From contig NZ_FTNI01000001.1 in NCBI RefSeq assembly GCF_900156315.1, forward strand, positions 372,001 to 436,000: a stretch of DNA of 64,000 nucleotides, in the 5' to 3' direction. The DNA is from Microbispora rosea (GTDB lineage Bacteria > Actinomycetota > Actinomycetes > Streptosporangiales > Streptosporangiaceae). Positions 8,989 to 19,582 of the stretch are shown here, in pieces. The notes below the pieces were generated by a model, which ran no database searches, was not told where the DNA came from, and worked only from the letters and a program-made list of their open reading frames with translations. Positions within the stretch are counted from its first letter, which is position 1. Each line of letters opens with the position of its first letter. Made by a program: the position numbers and the translations under genes.

Positions 8989-9420
8989 GTGTTCCTCGGC
9001 ACCCACCACCCGCGCCTCGACGACAAAGGACGGCTGTTCCTGCCGGCGAAGTATCGCGAGGAGCTGGCGGAGGGTCTGGTGATCACCAAAGGCCAGGAGC
9101 GCTGCCTCTACGTCTTCCCCGTAGAGGAGTTCCAGCGCATCACCGAGGCCCTGCGTACCGCTCCGGTGACGGCGAAGGCGGTCCGCGACTACAGCCGTGT
9201 CTTCTTCGCCAGCGCGTCCGACGAGGTACCGGACAAGCAGGGACGCATCACGATTCCCCAGACGCTGCGGCGGTACGCCGGGCTGGAACGTGACTGCGTC
9301 GTGATCGGCGCCAACACGCGACTGGAGATCTGGGACGCCCAGGCATGGGACACCTACCTGGAGACCCAGGAGCAGGCATTCTCCGATCTGTCGGAGGAGG
9401 TGCTGCCCGGGATTCTGTAG
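8989..9420 (+). CDS. mraZ: Transcriptional regulator MraZ
   Basis: 143 residues in two SpoVT/AbrB-like halves: [23 protein letters not shown] at the N-terminus and [20 protein letters not shown] in the second half. MraZ represses its own division and cell-wall operon. The start is taken as GTG 8989, because the family begins MFLG and AGGAGG (8975-8980) sits 8 bases upstream; a GTG at 8980 overlaps that site and is less likely. The next gene is about 240 bp downstream. That gap contains further TGGG-rich sequence (about 9582-9600 and 9646-9655) but no credible gene. Confidence 0.95.
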   Translation: MFLGTHHPRLDDKGRLFLPAKYREELAEGLVITKGQERCLYVFPVEEFQRITEALRTAPVTAKAVRDYSRVFFASASDEVPDKQGRITIPQTLRRYAGLERDCVVIGANTRLEIWDAQAWDTYLETQEQAFSDLSEEVLPGIL

Positions 9421-9661
9421 ATCGGTCCATTCTTTTGATCAATTGACCCGTCGGTGACGTTCGGCGAGGTCTCCACCCGCTCCCATGTGGCAGCTGATGC
9501 ACCTTCCCCGGTGTCAGACGCCACGGCCGGCGACGCGGATGGGGACCTGGCCGGACGGGTCGGTTCCCCGGGAACCGGCATGGGTGGGGGTCCGTTGGGT
9601 AGTCACCGGCGGCACAGCCGCGAATCCGCGAGTACTGCGGCGTAAATGGGGGTTGGAAGCG

Positions 9662-10627
9662 TTGTCGCAAGAGCCCGGTCAGCCGGGTGGTCACGTTCCG
9701 GTCATGCTCGATCGCGTGCTGGAGTTGCTCGCTCCGGCGTTGTCCGGACCGGACCCGGTGGCCGTGGACGCCAACCTCGGCCTCGGCGGGCACGCCGAGG
9801 CGCTTCTGGCCGCCCACCCCTCCCTCCACCTCGTCGGCATCGACCGCGACCCCACCGCCATCGAGCGTTCCACCGCCAGGCTCGCGCCGTACGCGGACCG
9901 GATCACCCTGGTGCGCGCCGTCTCCGACGAACTGGCCGACGTGCTCCGTGACGCCGGACGGCCCCGCGTGAACGCCGCCCTGTTCGACCTCGGCGTGTCC
10001 TCCCCTCAGCTCGACGAGGCCGAGCGCGGTTTCGCCTATTCCTACGACGCCCCCCTCGACATGCGGATGGACCGCGAGCAGGAGCTCACCGCCGAGGTTG
10101 TGGTGAACACCTACTCCGCCGCGGACCTCACCCGCATCCTGCGCGACTACGGCGAGGAGCGCTTCGCGGCACGCGTCGCGAACCTCATCGTGAAGGAGCG
10201 CGCCAAGGACCCCATCACCAGCACGAAACGGCTTGCCGATCTGGTCCGCGCGGCGATACCCGCCGCCACGAGGCGGACCGGAGGCAACCCGGCCAAGAGA
10301 ACGTTCCAGGCGCTGCGCATCGAGGTGAACGGAGAGCTGTCGGCGCTCGAGCACGCGCTCCCCGCCGCGCTCGGCGCGCTGACGCTGGGCGGGCGCGTGG
10401 TCGTGCTCGCCTACCACTCCCTTGAGGACCGGCTCACCAAGCAGGTTCTCGCGGCGCGAACCAGGGACACCAGCCCCCCCGGGCTGCCGGTCCCCCTGGA
10501 GGCTCACCAGCCCCGGTTCCGCCTTCTGACGAGGGGAGCGGAGCTCCCGGACGACGAGGAGGTGGCCCGCAATCCGCGGGCGGCCTCGGCCCGCTTGCGG
10601 GCGGCAGAGAGGATCCGCGAGGGATGA
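9662..10627 (+). CDS. rsmH: 16S rRNA m4C1402 methyltransferase RsmH
   Basis: S-adenosylmethionine-dependent methyltransferase (MraW) of about 321 residues. Landmarks are [15 protein letters not shown] at the N-terminus, the SAM motif [46 protein letters not shown], and the C-terminal [11 protein letters not shown]. The start is uncertain: TTG 9662 or TTG 9653 give the usual length, with GGGGG/GGAAG just upstream, whereas the frame is open back to 9485. Its stop overlaps the ftsL start (ATGA). Confidence 0.93.
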   Translation: MSQEPGQPGGHVPVMLDRVLELLAPALSGPDPVAVDANLGLGGHAEALLAAHPSLHLVGIDRDPTAIERSTARLAPYADRITLVRAVSDELADVLRDAGRPRVNAALFDLGVSSPQLDEAERGFAYSYDAPLDMRMDREQELTAEVVVNTYSAADLTRILRDYGEERFAARVANLIVKERAKDPITSTKRLADLVRAAIPAATRRTGGNPAKRTFQALRIEVNGELSALEHALPAALGALTLGGRVVVLAYHSLEDRLTKQVLAARTRDTSPPGLPVPLEAHQPRFRLLTRGAELPDDEEVARNPRAASARLRAAERIREG

Positions 10628-11403
10628 GGACAGAGCAGGAGAGCAGGAGGACGGCCGGGCGCACGGCCGCGCCGCCCCGCGTGCCCGGCCGCACGCCGGG
10701 CCGGACCGCCGCGACGGCGGACGAGGCCGTCGCCGCTCCGGACAAGCGCCGCGTCCGTCCCGGCGCGCCCACGACAGGCGACGCCCGAGCGCGTGAGGCG
10801 GTCCCGGCCCCCCGCGGCGGCGCGGCGGCGTCCGCGGGATCCGTCGCGGCCCCGAATCGCGACGGCTCCCGGGCGCGTACGGCCGCCCCCGCCACTTCCG
10901 GCACGGCCGCATCGCGTACGGCCGCGTCCCGCACGCCCACATCGCGCACGGCCACCCGTCCCGCGCCGTCCCGTGAGGCCCGCGGCCTCCCCGAGGTCGC
11001 GCCCGCTCCGCGGCGCGTCCGGCGCGGTGGTTCGGAAACCCGGCCGGCGGCGACCGCGCGTGCCACAATGGCGCGGCGGGCGTTCCGGCGGCCGCCGCGT
11101 GCGCCCTTCGTGCTGCTCGTCGTGGGCCTTATGTGCGGTGGCCTGGTGACCCTCCTGCTGCTGAACGTGGTCCTCTCGCAGGACTCGTTCAGGCTGAGCG
11201 ACCTGCAGTCGAGCATCGACGAGCTGCACGAGCAGGCCGCGGAGCAGGAGAACCAGCTCCGCCAGTGGACGCAGCCGAACGCGGTGAAGGAGCAGGCCGC
11301 GGCGCAGGGACTCGAACCCGACGCGTCCCCGCCGAAGTTCATCGACGCGGGAGGCGGCGCGGCGACGCAGGAGCAGGCCCAGAAGGAGGGCACGGACCGG
11401 TGA
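10624..11403 (+). CDS. ftsL: FtsL-type bitopic division protein with long basic N-terminal tail
   Basis: 259 residues, about twice the usual FtsL length. Residues 1-159 are a low-complexity, strongly basic Arg/Ala/Pro/Thr tail with a repeated AASRT/TSRT pattern. One TM helix follows (about 161-184, [19 protein letters not shown]), then a short leucine-zipper-like coiled coil ([22 protein letters not shown]) and a Gly-rich end. The position between rsmH and ftsI and the topology identify FtsL. FtsL forms the FtsQLB scaffold that activates FtsWI. Start and stop overlap both neighbours by 4 bp. Confidence 0.85.
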   Translation: MRTEQESRRTAGRTAAPPRVPGRTPGRTAATADEAVAAPDKRRVRPGAPTTGDARAREAVPAPRGGAAASAGSVAAPNRDGSRARTAAPATSGTAASRTAASRTPTSRTATRPAPSREARGLPEVAPAPRRVRRGGSETRPAATARATMARRAFRRPPRAPFVLLVVGLMCGGLVTLLLLNVVLSQDSFRLSDLQSSIDELHEQAAEQENQLRQWTQPNAVKEQAAAQGLEPDASPPKFIDAGGGAATQEQAQKEGTDR

Positions 11404-14069
11404 GAGACAGCGGCCGGAACCCGGGTCCCGGCCGCGGGGGTCCCAATGGGCGAGGCGGTGGCCAGGGCCCGGGCGGTGACAGGAGGAGCCCGGGCTCCCC
11501 GGGGCGGCCGTCCCGCCAGGACGGGCCGCCGAGGCCGGGCCGTCCCGGCCGTCCTGCCGACCCCGGACGCGACGACGCGACGGGCGGCCCGTCCCGGCGC
11601 GGCCGGACCGGAGGCGCTCCGGAAGGCGGAGGCGGCCGGGGCGGCGGCCGGGCGGACGGTGCTCGCGACGCCACGGGCGGGCGCGACGACATCAGGAACG
11701 GCCGTGGCGGCGAGTCGCCCGGCCGGCGCACCGGCGGGCCGCGCAGCGGCGTGCCGGGTCACGGCGGGCGAGGAGGCGCGTCCGGCGCTGCCGGCCGCCC
11801 ACGCACCGCGGCCGCCGGCGATCCGCGTCCCGGCGCTTCCGGAAAGTCCGGCTCCTCGGGAAAGCCCGGTGTCTCAGGAAAGTCCGGCGCCCCAGGAAGG
11901 CCCGGCTCCTCGGGAAGGCCCGGCGTCTCCGGAAAGCCAGATGTCTCCGGAAAACCCGGCGCTTCGGGAAAGTCCCCCGGAAGGTCAGGCGCCCCCGGAA
12001 AGCCCGGCGTTTCCGGCAGACCCGGCGTCCCGGGGACATCGGGAACGACCGGAGACGGTGTTCCCTCGACGGGAGGCGCTCCGGGCAGGTCCGGCGCGCC
12101 ACGGCCCTCCACGCCGAGGCCGTCCGCGCCGAGGCCGTCCACGCAGGGAGCGCCCGGCGGGGCAGGCGGCACCGGCGGGGGCCGTTCCCGCGCCGGCGGC
12201 GCCCCGCCGCGCCCTTCCGGCTCGCAGCGCCCCTCCGGTCCGCAGCGGTCCTCGGGCCCGCCGCGCCCCTCCGGCCCGCAGTGGCTGCCGGGCTCGCAGC
12301 GTTTCTCGGGCCCGCCGGGCCCGCCGCGTCCGCCCGCCGTGCTCCGGCTGGGCAACCCCGCCCGGCGGCTGCGGGCGGCGCTGGTCGTGATGGCGATCGT
12401 GCTGTCGCTGTTCGCCGGCCGGTTGGTCCAGCTCCAGGGGTTCGACTCCAAGGTGCTGCAGGCGAGGGCCGCCGAGCAGCGCGTGCGGCCCGAGACCCTG
12501 CCGGCGAAGCGCGGCTCGATCACCGACGCCGGGGGCCACGACCTCGCCGTGACGGTCGAGGCCAGGGAGATCTACGTCGACCCCAAGGACGTCGACCCGG
12601 CCAAGCGCGACCTGGTCGCCACCACGCTGGCGCGGGAGCTGAACAAGCCCAAGGAGGAGATCGCGGCCGCGCTGGCCAAGACCACCCAGCGGTACATCCC
12701 GCTCGCCCGCGACGTCGAGCCGCCGCGGGCCAAGCGCATCATGGGCTTCGAGCTCAAGGGCGTGGGCGCGAAGGAGACCTACCGCCGCCTCTATCCCGGA
12801 GGCACGCTCGCGGGCGGCCTGCTCGGCTTCGTCGGCGTCGACGGCAGGGGCCTGGAGGGCCTGGAGAGCGCGTACGACGACATCCTGGCGGGCAAGGACG
12901 GCAAGCAGAGCGTCGAGCTCGGCGCGAACCGGCAGCGCATCCCCATGACGCGCAGCCAGCGCGAGGCGCCGGTGCCCGGCCGGGACGTCCGCCTGACCAT
13001 CGACAGGGACCTCCAGTGGGCCGCGGAGCAGGCGCTCGACCGGCAGGTCCGCGAGAGCCGGGCCCGCAGCGGCAGCGTGATCGTCATGGACGTGCGGACC
13101 GGGCAGATCCTCGCCATGGCGAACGCGCCCCAGGCCGACCTCAACGACTGGCAGTCGGCCCCGGCGGATGAGCGCACCAACCGGGCCGTGTCGGAGGTGT
13201 TCGAGCCCGGCAGCACCAACAAGGTGATCACGGCCGCGGCGGCGATGGAGGCGGGCGCGGTCACCCCCGAGACCGTCTTCCGCGTGCCCGACCACATCCA
13301 GTGTGCCGACCAGCAGCTCAAGGACGCCCACCCGCACAAGCCGGAGCCGCTGACGTTCACCGGGATCCTCGCCGAGTCGAGCAACGTGGGCACGATCATG
13401 GTATCGGAGAAGATCCCCAGCCAGCGGCTGTACGACATGTTCCGGTCCTTCGGATTCGGTGCGCGCAGCGGATCCGGGGTCCCCGGCGAGCAGGCCGGCC
13501 TGCTGCCCCAGTGGCAGACGTGGTCGGGCAGTCAGCGCTGTACGATCGCCTACGGCCAGGGCATCTCGGTCACCGCGCTGCAGATGGCCAGCGTCTACCA
13601 GACGATCGCCAACGGCGGAGTGCGGATGACCCCCTCGATCGTGGCGGGCACCACCGACGCGCACGGCGCGTTCGTCCCCAGCCCCCCGGCCAAGGGCACC
13701 CGGGTGATCAGCCAGACCACCGCAAACAAGATCGCGCTCATGCTGGAGGCCGTGGTGGGCCACGAGGGCACGGGAGAGGAGGCCTCCATCGAGGGCTACC
13801 GTGTCGCGGGCAAGACCGGCACCGCCATGCGGTACGACGAGAAGTGCGCGGGATACTGCGGGTACACCGCCACGTTCGTCGGTTTCACCCCCGCGGACCA
13901 GCCCCGGCTGATGGCCCTGGCGGTCATCCAGGACCCGAAGAAGGACCACTACGGCGGCTCCGTCGCCGCCCCGGTGTTCAAGGACGTCATGACTTTCGCG
14001 TTGAAGAACAGGAAGATCCCGCCGACCGGCACGAAGGCGCCCGCGATGGTCCTTCGCCCGTCGGAGTGA
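11400..14069 (+). CDS. ftsI: Septal peptidoglycan transpeptidase (PBP3/FtsI) with collagen-like cytoplasmic tail
   Basis: Class B penicillin-binding protein of 889 residues from GTG 11400 (GTGA overlap with ftsL). The TM helix is at about residues 326-345, followed by the pedestal domain. The catalytic transpeptidase motifs are STNK (Ser605), SSN (Ser660) and KTG (Lys805). There is no PASTA domain. The striking part is the roughly 325-residue N-terminal cytoplasmic extension rich in Gly, Pro, Ser and Arg. Residues 145 to about 220 form Gly-X-Y triplets in hexapeptide repeats such as GKPGVS. Typical FtsI proteins have a far shorter tail. The usual partner FtsW is encoded downstream. Confidence 0.95.
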   Translation: MRDSGRNPGPGRGGPNGRGGGQGPGGDRRSPGSPGRPSRQDGPPRPGRPGRPADPGRDDATGGPSRRGRTGGAPEGGGGRGGGRADGARDATGGRDDIRNGRGGESPGRRTGGPRSGVPGHGGRGGASGAAGRPRTAAAGDPRPGASGKSGSSGKPGVSGKSGAPGRPGSSGRPGVSGKPDVSGKPGASGKSPGRSGAPGKPGVSGRPGVPGTSGTTGDGVPSTGGAPGRSGAPRPSTPRPSAPRPSTQGAPGGAGGTGGGRSRAGGAPPRPSGSQRPSGPQRSSGPPRPSGPQWLPGSQRFSGPPGPPRPPAVLRLGNPARRLRAALVVMAIVLSLFAGRLVQLQGFDSKVLQARAAEQRVRPETLPAKRGSITDAGGHDLAVTVEAREIYVDPKDVDPAKRDLVATTLARELNKPKEEIAAALAKTTQRYIPLARDVEPPRAKRIMGFELKGVGAKETYRRLYPGGTLAGGLLGFVGVDGRGLEGLESAYDDILAGKDGKQSVELGANRQRIPMTRSQREAPVPGRDVRLTIDRDLQWAAEQALDRQVRESRARSGSVIVMDVRTGQILAMANAPQADLNDWQSAPADERTNRAVSEVFEPGSTNKVITAAAAMEAGAVTPETVFRVPDHIQCADQQLKDAHPHKPEPLTFTGILAESSNVGTIMVSEKIPSQRLYDMFRSFGFGARSGSGVPGEQAGLLPQWQTWSGSQRCTIAYGQGISVTALQMASVYQTIANGGVRMTPSIVAGTTDAHGAFVPSPPAKGTRVISQTTANKIALMLEAVVGHEGTGEEASIEGYRVAGKTGTAMRYDEKCAGYCGYTATFVGFTPADQPRLMALAVIQDPKKDHYGGSVAAPVFKDVMTFALKNRKIPPTGTKAPAMVLRPSE
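11841..12050 (+). repeat. 18-bp in-frame tandem repeats encoding Gly-X-Y hexapeptides in ftsI
   Basis: Twelve units begin GGAAAG or a close variant at 11841, 11859, 11877, 11895, 11913, 11931, 11949, 11967 (a 12-bp unit), 11979, 11997, 12015 and 12033. Each encodes G-(K/R)-(P/S)-G-x-(S/P). Third positions vary while the triplet pattern is kept, which suggests the protein pattern is maintained. One Gly is replaced by Asp and one unit is shortened by 6 bp. Confidence 0.9.
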
Positions 14070-14130
14070 CGGCGGCGTGACCGGAGCCGGAGTGGCCGGG
14101 ACGGGCGACGGAGAGGGGTACGCTCTCGCC

Positions 14131-15720
14131 GTGCGTTCCCCGTCGTCCATGCGTCCAGAGGCCGCCCAGGCCCGTCCGCTGTCCGCCCTGGCGTCCCTGC
14201 TCGGCACGTCGTCGGCCGTCCCGTCCCCAGGAGCGCGGGCGGTGCGCGGCACGGTCACCGGCATCACCCTCGACTCGCGCCGGGTGCGGCGCGGCGACCT
14301 GTACGTGGCCGCGCCCGGGAAGGCCCGGCACGGCGCGGAGTTCGCCGCCGACGCCCTGGCGTCGGGCGCGACGGCGATCCTGACCGACGCCGACGGCCGC
14401 GACCGGGCCGTCGCCACCGGGTTGCCGGTGCTCGTCGTGCCCGATCCGAGGGCGGTGCTCGGGCAGGTCGCCGCCTGGGTGTACGGCAAGCCCGCGGCCG
14501 GCATCACGCTCATCGGCGTCACCGGCACCAGCGGCAAGTCCACCTCGACGTTCCTGCTGGAGGCGGGCCTGCGGGCGGCGGGCCACCGCACCGGCCTGGT
14601 CGGCGGCGTGGAGATCCGCGCGGGCGACGTGCGGTTCGTCCCCGAGCTCACCACCCCCGAGGCGACCGACCTGCAGGGGCTGTTCGCGCTGATGCGCGAG
14701 CGGGGCGTGAGCGCGGCGGCCATGGAGGTCTCCAGCCACGCCCTGGCCCTCGGCCGCGTGGACGGCCTGTTCTACGACGTGTCGATCTTCACCAACCTCT
14801 CGCAGGACCACCTGGACTTCCACCGCGACCTTGACGACTACTTCGCGGCCAAGGCACGGCTGTTCACCCCCGAGTTCAGCCGGGCGGGCGTGGTGAACGT
14901 CGACGACGCCCACGGACGGGAGCTGGCCGCGACGGCCAAGATCCCGATCACCACGTTCTCCGCCACCGGGGCGCCGGAGGCCGACTGGCGCGCCGAGGAC
15001 GTGCGCCTCGGCTCCGCGGGCAGCACGTTCCGCCTGGTCGGTCCCGGCGGGGTCGAGGCCGATGTGTCGGTGGCCCTGCCCGGCCCGTTCAACGTGGCCA
15101 ACACGCTCGGCGCGCTGGTGGCGCTGGTGGAGGCCGGGGTCCCGCTGCAGGCCGCGGTGACCGGCGTCGGCGAGTTCGGCGGCGTGCCGGGCCGGATGGA
15201 GCGGGTGCCGGGCGCGGACGACGTCCAGGTGATCGTGGACTACGCGCACAAGCCGGGCGCGGTGGAGTCGGTCCTGCGCTCGCTGCGCGCCGTGCTGGAC
15301 GACGGGCCGGGAGGCCGCCTGGTGATCGTGCTGGGCTGCGGCGGCGACCGCGACCGCGGCAAGCGCCCGATGATGGGCGAGGCCGCCGTCCGCCTCGCCG
15401 ACCTCGCCGTGTTCACCAGCGACAATCCTCGGACGGAGGACCCGCTCGCGATCCTCGCCGCGATGCTGGAGGGCGCGCTGCGGGTACCTATCGAGGAGCG
15501 GGCCCACGTGGTCGTGGAGCCGGACAGGGCGGCCGCCATCCGTCTGGCGATCGGCGGTGCGGTGCCCGGAGATGTGGTAGTTGTGGCCGGCAAGGGGCAC
15601 GAGCAGGGGCAGTATGTCGGGGGCGAGGTCATTCCCTTCGACGACCGTGAGGTGGCCGCCGCGGCCGTCGCCGAGCGGAGCGGGGCACGGCGGGCGGCGC
15701 GAGAGGCCGCCGATGCGTGA
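14131..15720 (+). CDS. murE: UDP-MurNAc-tripeptide synthetase (meso-DAP ligase) MurE
   Basis: Adds meso-diaminopimelate to UDP-MurNAc-L-Ala-D-Glu. About 529 residues; the ATP loop is GVTGTSGKSTSTF, and the DNPR motif in TSDNPRTEDP is the signature of DAP-specific MurE. A C-terminal GKGHEQGQY is present. The start is uncertain: GTG 14131 follows GGAGAGGGG (14110-14118), ATG 14149 is possible, and the frame is open from GTG 14077, eight bases after the ftsI stop. Confidence 0.95.
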   Translation: MRSPSSMRPEAAQARPLSALASLLGTSSAVPSPGARAVRGTVTGITLDSRRVRRGDLYVAAPGKARHGAEFAADALASGATAILTDADGRDRAVATGLPVLVVPDPRAVLGQVAAWVYGKPAAGITLIGVTGTSGKSTSTFLLEAGLRAAGHRTGLVGGVEIRAGDVRFVPELTTPEATDLQGLFALMRERGVSAAAMEVSSHALALGRVDGLFYDVSIFTNLSQDHLDFHRDLDDYFAAKARLFTPEFSRAGVVNVDDAHGRELAATAKIPITTFSATGAPEADWRAEDVRLGSAGSTFRLVGPGGVEADVSVALPGPFNVANTLGALVALVEAGVPLQAAVTGVGEFGGVPGRMERVPGADDVQVIVDYAHKPGAVESVLRSLRAVLDDGPGGRLVIVLGCGGDRDRGKRPMMGEAAVRLADLAVFTSDNPRTEDPLAILAAMLEGALRVPIEERAHVVVEPDRAAAIRLAIGGAVPGDVVVVAGKGHEQGQYVGGEVIPFDDREVAAAAVAERSGARRAAREAADA

Positions 15721-15783
15721 GCCGAGGCCGGGCCGTGCCCTGGCGGCCGAGTTAGCGACGCGAAAGAGAGCAGGAAAGACACC

Positions 15784-17151
15784 ATGATCCCGTTGCCGCT
15801 GGCCCGGGTCGCCGAGATCACGTCCGGAGCGCTCAACGAGGCGGCCGACCCCGCGGCCGTGGTCCGGGGGCCCGTCGTGATCGATTCACGGGCGGCCGGA
15901 CCGGGCTCGCTGTTCGTGGCGATCAAGGGGGAGCGGGCCGACGGGCACGACTTCGCCCGGCAGGCCCGCGACGCCGGCGCCGTCGCCGTCCTCGCCACCC
16001 GGCCCGTCGACGCGCCGGCCGTGATCGTGGGCGACCCGCTCGCGGCCCTGGCCTCGCTCGCCACCGCCGTGCTGTCGGAGCTGCCCGGCGCGACCGTGGC
16101 CGGGGTGACCGGCTCCGCGGGCAAGACCACGACCAAGGACCTGCTGGCCGGTCTCACCGCCCGGCTCGGCCCCACGGTCGCCCCCGTCGGCTCGTTCAAC
16201 AACGAGATCGGCCACCCGCTGACCGTCCTCAAGGCCGACGAGACCACGCGCTTCCTGGTCCTGGAGCTGAGCGCGCGCAACATCGGCCACATCGCCTACC
16301 TCGCGGGGATCGCCCCGCCCCGCATCGGCGTGGTGCTCAACGTCGGCACCGCCCACCTCGGGGTGTTCGGCGGCAAGGAGGCGATCGCGCAGGCCAAGGG
16401 CGAGCTCGTCGAGGCGCTGCCCGCCGACGGGGTCGCCGTGCTCAACGCCGACGACCCGCTGGTGCGCGCGATGGCCGGCCGTACACGCGCGCGGGTGACC
16501 TACTTCGGACGCTCGCCTGAGGCGCACGTGCGGGCGGAGGACGAGACGCTCGACGCGGCCGGCCGGGCCTCGTTCACGCTGCGCACGCCGTCCGGCGCCG
16601 CCCCGGTCCGGCTGCGCCTGTACGGCGCGCACGCGGTGGAGAACGCCCTGGCCGCGGCGGCGGCCGCGCACGAACTGGGGCTGCCGGTGGCCGGCATCGC
16701 CGAGGAGCTGTCGGCGGCCGAGCCGCGCAGCCGCTGGCGCATGGAGGTCGGCGAACGGCCCGACGGCGTGACCGTGATCAACGACGCCTACAACGCCAAC
16801 CCCGACTCCATGCGGGCCGCCTTCGGCAGCCTCGCGGTGATCGGTGAGGGACGGCGGCGGTTCGCGGTGATCGCCGCGCTGCGCGAACTCGGCGAGGACG
16901 GCCCGGCGCTCAACGAGGACCTCGGGCGGCTGGCCGCGGGCGCGGGCCTGGAGGCCGTCGTCGTCGTGGGGGAGGACGCCGAGCCGGTGCTCCGGGGCGC
17001 GCCCGGCGCGATCCACGTCCCGGACGCCGCGGCGGCGGTGCGGGAGTTGTCGGACCGGCTCGCGCCGGGCGACGTGGTGCTGGTGAAGGGGCCGCGTGCG
17101 GCCGCGCTCGAGCGGGTCGCCGAGGCGATCCTCGGAGGTGACGCCCGGTGA
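15784..17151 (+). CDS. murF: UDP-MurNAc-tripeptide-D-Ala-D-Ala ligase MurF
   Basis: Cytosolic Mur ligase of 455 residues that adds D-Ala-D-Ala. The N-terminal domain carries [26 protein letters not shown], the P-loop is [14 protein letters not shown], and the C-terminal domain includes [13 protein letters not shown]. The ATG at 15784 is preceded by AGGAAAG. The gap of 63 bp to murE is the largest within this part of the operon; the stop overlaps mraY by 4 bp. Confidence 0.96.
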   Translation: MIPLPLARVAEITSGALNEAADPAAVVRGPVVIDSRAAGPGSLFVAIKGERADGHDFARQARDAGAVAVLATRPVDAPAVIVGDPLAALASLATAVLSELPGATVAGVTGSAGKTTTKDLLAGLTARLGPTVAPVGSFNNEIGHPLTVLKADETTRFLVLELSARNIGHIAYLAGIAPPRIGVVLNVGTAHLGVFGGKEAIAQAKGELVEALPADGVAVLNADDPLVRAMAGRTRARVTYFGRSPEAHVRAEDETLDAAGRASFTLRTPSGAAPVRLRLYGAHAVENALAAAAAAHELGLPVAGIAEELSAAEPRSRWRMEVGERPDGVTVINDAYNANPDSMRAAFGSLAVIGEGRRRFAVIAALRELGEDGPALNEDLGRLAAGAGLEAVVVVGEDAEPVLRGAPGAIHVPDAAAAVRELSDRLAPGDVVLVKGPRAAALERVAEAILGGDAR

Positions 17152-18224
17152 GGAACATCCTCATCGCGGGGGCGATCTCGCTGATGCTGTCCATGGTCGG
17201 CACGCCGCTGGCCATCCGGCTGTTCGCCCGCAGGGGTTATGGCCAGAACATCCGGGAGGAGGGCCCGTCGGGGCACTACGACAAGAAGGGCACTCCCACG
17301 ATGGGCGGCACGGTGATCGTCATCGCGTCGTTGATCGGCTACTTCGTGGCCCACGGCGTGACCGTCTTCTCCGCGGTCACCGACCCTCCGACGGCGTCGG
17401 GACTGCTGGTGCTGTTCCTGATGACGGGCCTCGGCGCGGTCGGCTTCCTCGACGACTTCATCAAGATCTACAAGCAGCGCAGCCTGGGCCTGCGCAGCGG
17501 CGCCAAGGCGGGCGGGCAGCTCCTCATCGGCGCGATCTTCGCGGTGCTGGTCCTGCGGTTCCCCAACGCCTACGCCGTCACCCCGGCCGACACGCACGTG
17601 TCGTTCCTGCGGGACATCGGGCCGTCCATCGGGCTCATCGGGTTCATGATCTGGGTCGTGTTCTTCATCGTGGGCTTCTCGAACGCGGTGAACCTGACCG
17701 ACGGCCTCGACGGCCTGGCCTCCGGCGCCACCTGCCTGGTCCTCGCGGCGTACGTGCTGATCGGCAACTGGCAGTTGCGCAACAGCTGCACGACGGTCGG
17801 CTTCGGCCCCAACTGCTACTGGGTGCGGGATCCGCTCGACCTGGCGGTTGTCGCGGCCGCGGTGCTGGGCGCCTGCCTGGGCTTCCTGTGGTGGAACGCC
17901 CCGCCCGCCAAGATCTTCATGGGTGACACCGGCTCGCTGGCCCTCGGCGGCGTGATCGCCGGCCTGGCCTTCACCACCAGGACCCAGCTCCTGCTCGTCA
18001 TCCTGGGCGGCCTTTTCGCGATCATCACGATGTCCGTGATCATCCAGGTCGGGTCCTTCAAGCTGACCCGCAGACGCGTCTTCAGGATGGCGCCGCTCCA
18101 GCACCACTTCGAGCTGTCGGGCTGGGCCGAGACGACGATCGTGGTGCGCTTCTGGCTGATCGCCGCCCTGTGCGTCGCCGCCGGTCTCGGGCTGTTCTAC
18201 CTCGAATGGATGCCGAAACAGTGA
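17148..18224 (+). CDS. mraY: Phospho-MurNAc-pentapeptide translocase MraY
   Basis: Integral membrane enzyme of 358 residues with about ten TM helices that makes lipid I. Family motifs are [12 protein letters not shown], the acidic pair in [31 protein letters not shown], and the cytosolic HHFELSGW near the end. GTG start with GTGA overlap to murF. The murD frame begins inside its last 19 bases, so the three genes are tightly coupled. Confidence 0.97.
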   Translation: MRNILIAGAISLMLSMVGTPLAIRLFARRGYGQNIREEGPSGHYDKKGTPTMGGTVIVIASLIGYFVAHGVTVFSAVTDPPTASGLLVLFLMTGLGAVGFLDDFIKIYKQRSLGLRSGAKAGGQLLIGAIFAVLVLRFPNAYAVTPADTHVSFLRDIGPSIGLIGFMIWVVFFIVGFSNAVNLTDGLDGLASGATCLVLAAYVLIGNWQLRNSCTTVGFGPNCYWVRDPLDLAVVAAAVLGACLGFLWWNAPPAKIFMGDTGSLALGGVIAGLAFTTRTQLLLVILGGLFAIITMSVIIQVGSFKLTRRRVFRMAPLQHHFELSGWAETTIVVRFWLIAALCVAAGLGLFYLEWMPKQ

Positions 18225-19582
18225 ACGTCGTCGTCGCCGGCCTCGGCGTGTCCGGCGCCGCCGCGGCGCGGGCCCTGGCGGCGCGCGGCGAGCGCGTGAC
18301 CGTGCTGGAGTCCGCGGACGGCGAGCGGCAGCGCGCGACGGCCGCCGAGCTGGCCGAGCTGGGCGTGGAGGTGCGCTTCGGCGAGCCCGCGCTGCCCGCC
18401 GGGACCTCGCTCCTGGTCACCTCGCCGGGCTGGCGGCCCACCCACCCGCTGCTCGTCGCCGCCGCGGACACGGGCGTCGAGGTCATCGGGGAGGTGGAGC
18501 TGGCCTGGCGGCTGCGGCAGGAGCCCGCCGCCCCCTGGCTGGCGCTGACCGGCACCAACGGCAAGACCACCGCCGTCCGCATGCTCACGTCCATGCTGTC
18601 CGCGGCCGGGCACAAGGCCGTGGCCGTGGGCAACGTCGGCGTCCCCATCGTCGAGGCCGTCGACGGGCCCTACGACGTGCTGGCCGTGGAGCTGTCGAGC
18701 TTCCAGCTCCACTGGTCCTCGACCCTGGCCCCGCTCGCGGGGGCCGTGCTCAACGTGGCGCCCGACCACATCGACTGGCACGGCTCCATGGAGGAGTACG
18801 CCGCGGCCAAGGCGCGTATCTTCGCGGGAGCGGGGACGGTGGTCTACAACGCCGACGACGCGTCGTCGTCCCGCCTGGCCGAGCCGTACGCCTCACGGGT
18901 GGGCTTCACGCTCGCCGTGCCCCGGCCGGGGCAGCTGGGGGTCGTGGAGGACCTGCTGGTCGACCGGGCCTTCGTGGCCGACCCCGCCACCTCGGCGGAG
19001 GAGCTGTGCTGCCTCGCCGACGTGCGGCCGTTCGCGCCGCACAATGTCGCCAACGCGCTCGCCGCCGCCGCCCTGGCCCGCGCGTACGGCGTGCCGCCCG
19101 AGGCCGTGCGGCGCGGCCTGCGGGAGTTCACGCCCGACCCCCACCGGATCGCCCACGTGGCCCGGGTCGGCGAGGTCGACTACGTGGACGACTCCAAGGC
19201 CACCAACCCGCACGCGGCCGCCGCGTCGCTGGCCGCCTACGAGTCGGTCGTGTGGATCGCGGGCGGCCAGCTCAAGGGCGCCGACATCGACGACCTCGTA
19301 CGGCAGGCCGCGCCCCGGCTGCGCGGCGCGGTGCTGCTGGGGACCGACCGGGATGTGATCCGCCGCGCATTGGCGCGACACGCCGCGAATGTCCCCGTGG
19401 TGGACGTGCCGGGGCAAGACACTGGGGTCATGGACCGTGTCGTCACCGAAGCCGCCCGGCTCGCCACCCCGGGTGACACCGTGCTGCTCGCCCCCGCCGG
19501 GGCGTCACTGGACATGTTCGCGAGTTACGGAGCGCGTGGGGAGGCCTTCGCCCGAGCCGTGCGGCGGCTGGCGGCCCGGTGA
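18206..19582 (+). CDS. murD: UDP-MurNAc-L-alanine:D-glutamate ligase MurD
   Basis: 458 residues from ATG 18206. The N-terminal Rossmann part is [17 protein letters not shown], the P-loop is [15 protein letters not shown], and the C-terminal domain has [15 protein letters not shown] and [19 protein letters not shown]. An alternative start, GTG 18221, would give the GTGA overlap seen elsewhere in this operon and is equally plausible; neither has a strong ribosome-binding site because the start lies within mraY. Confidence 0.95.
   Translation: MDAETVNVVVAGLGVSGAAAARALAARGERVTVLESADGERQRATAAELAELGVEVRFGEPALPAGTSLLVTSPGWRPTHPLLVAAADTGVEVIGEVELAWRLRQEPAAPWLALTGTNGKTTAVRMLTSMLSAAGHKAVAVGNVGVPIVEAVDGPYDVLAVELSSFQLHWSSTLAPLAGAVLNVAPDHIDWHGSMEEYAAAKARIFAGAGTVVYNADDASSSRLAEPYASRVGFTLAVPRPGQLGVVEDLLVDRAFVADPATSAEELCCLADVRPFAPHNVANALAAAALARAYGVPPEAVRRGLREFTPDPHRIAHVARVGEVDYVDDSKATNPHAAAASLAAYESVVWIAGGQLKGADIDDLVRQAAPRLRGAVLLGTDRDVIRRALARHAANVPVVDVPGQDTGVMDRVVTEAARLATPGDTVLLAPAGASLDMFASYGARGEAFARAVRRLAAR

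Noticed and set aside
9454..9645. 63-residue frame between mraZ and rsmH
   Set aside because: No ribosome-binding site and no recognisable features; the region is better explained as an untranslated gap.
11841..12050. Regular 18-bp repeats considered as a CRISPR or minisatellite locus
   Set aside because: There are no unique spacers, units are contiguous and in frame, and the code keeps Gly-X-Y while third bases change. It is a protein repeat. The 12-bp repeats at 20959-21054 were treated the same way.
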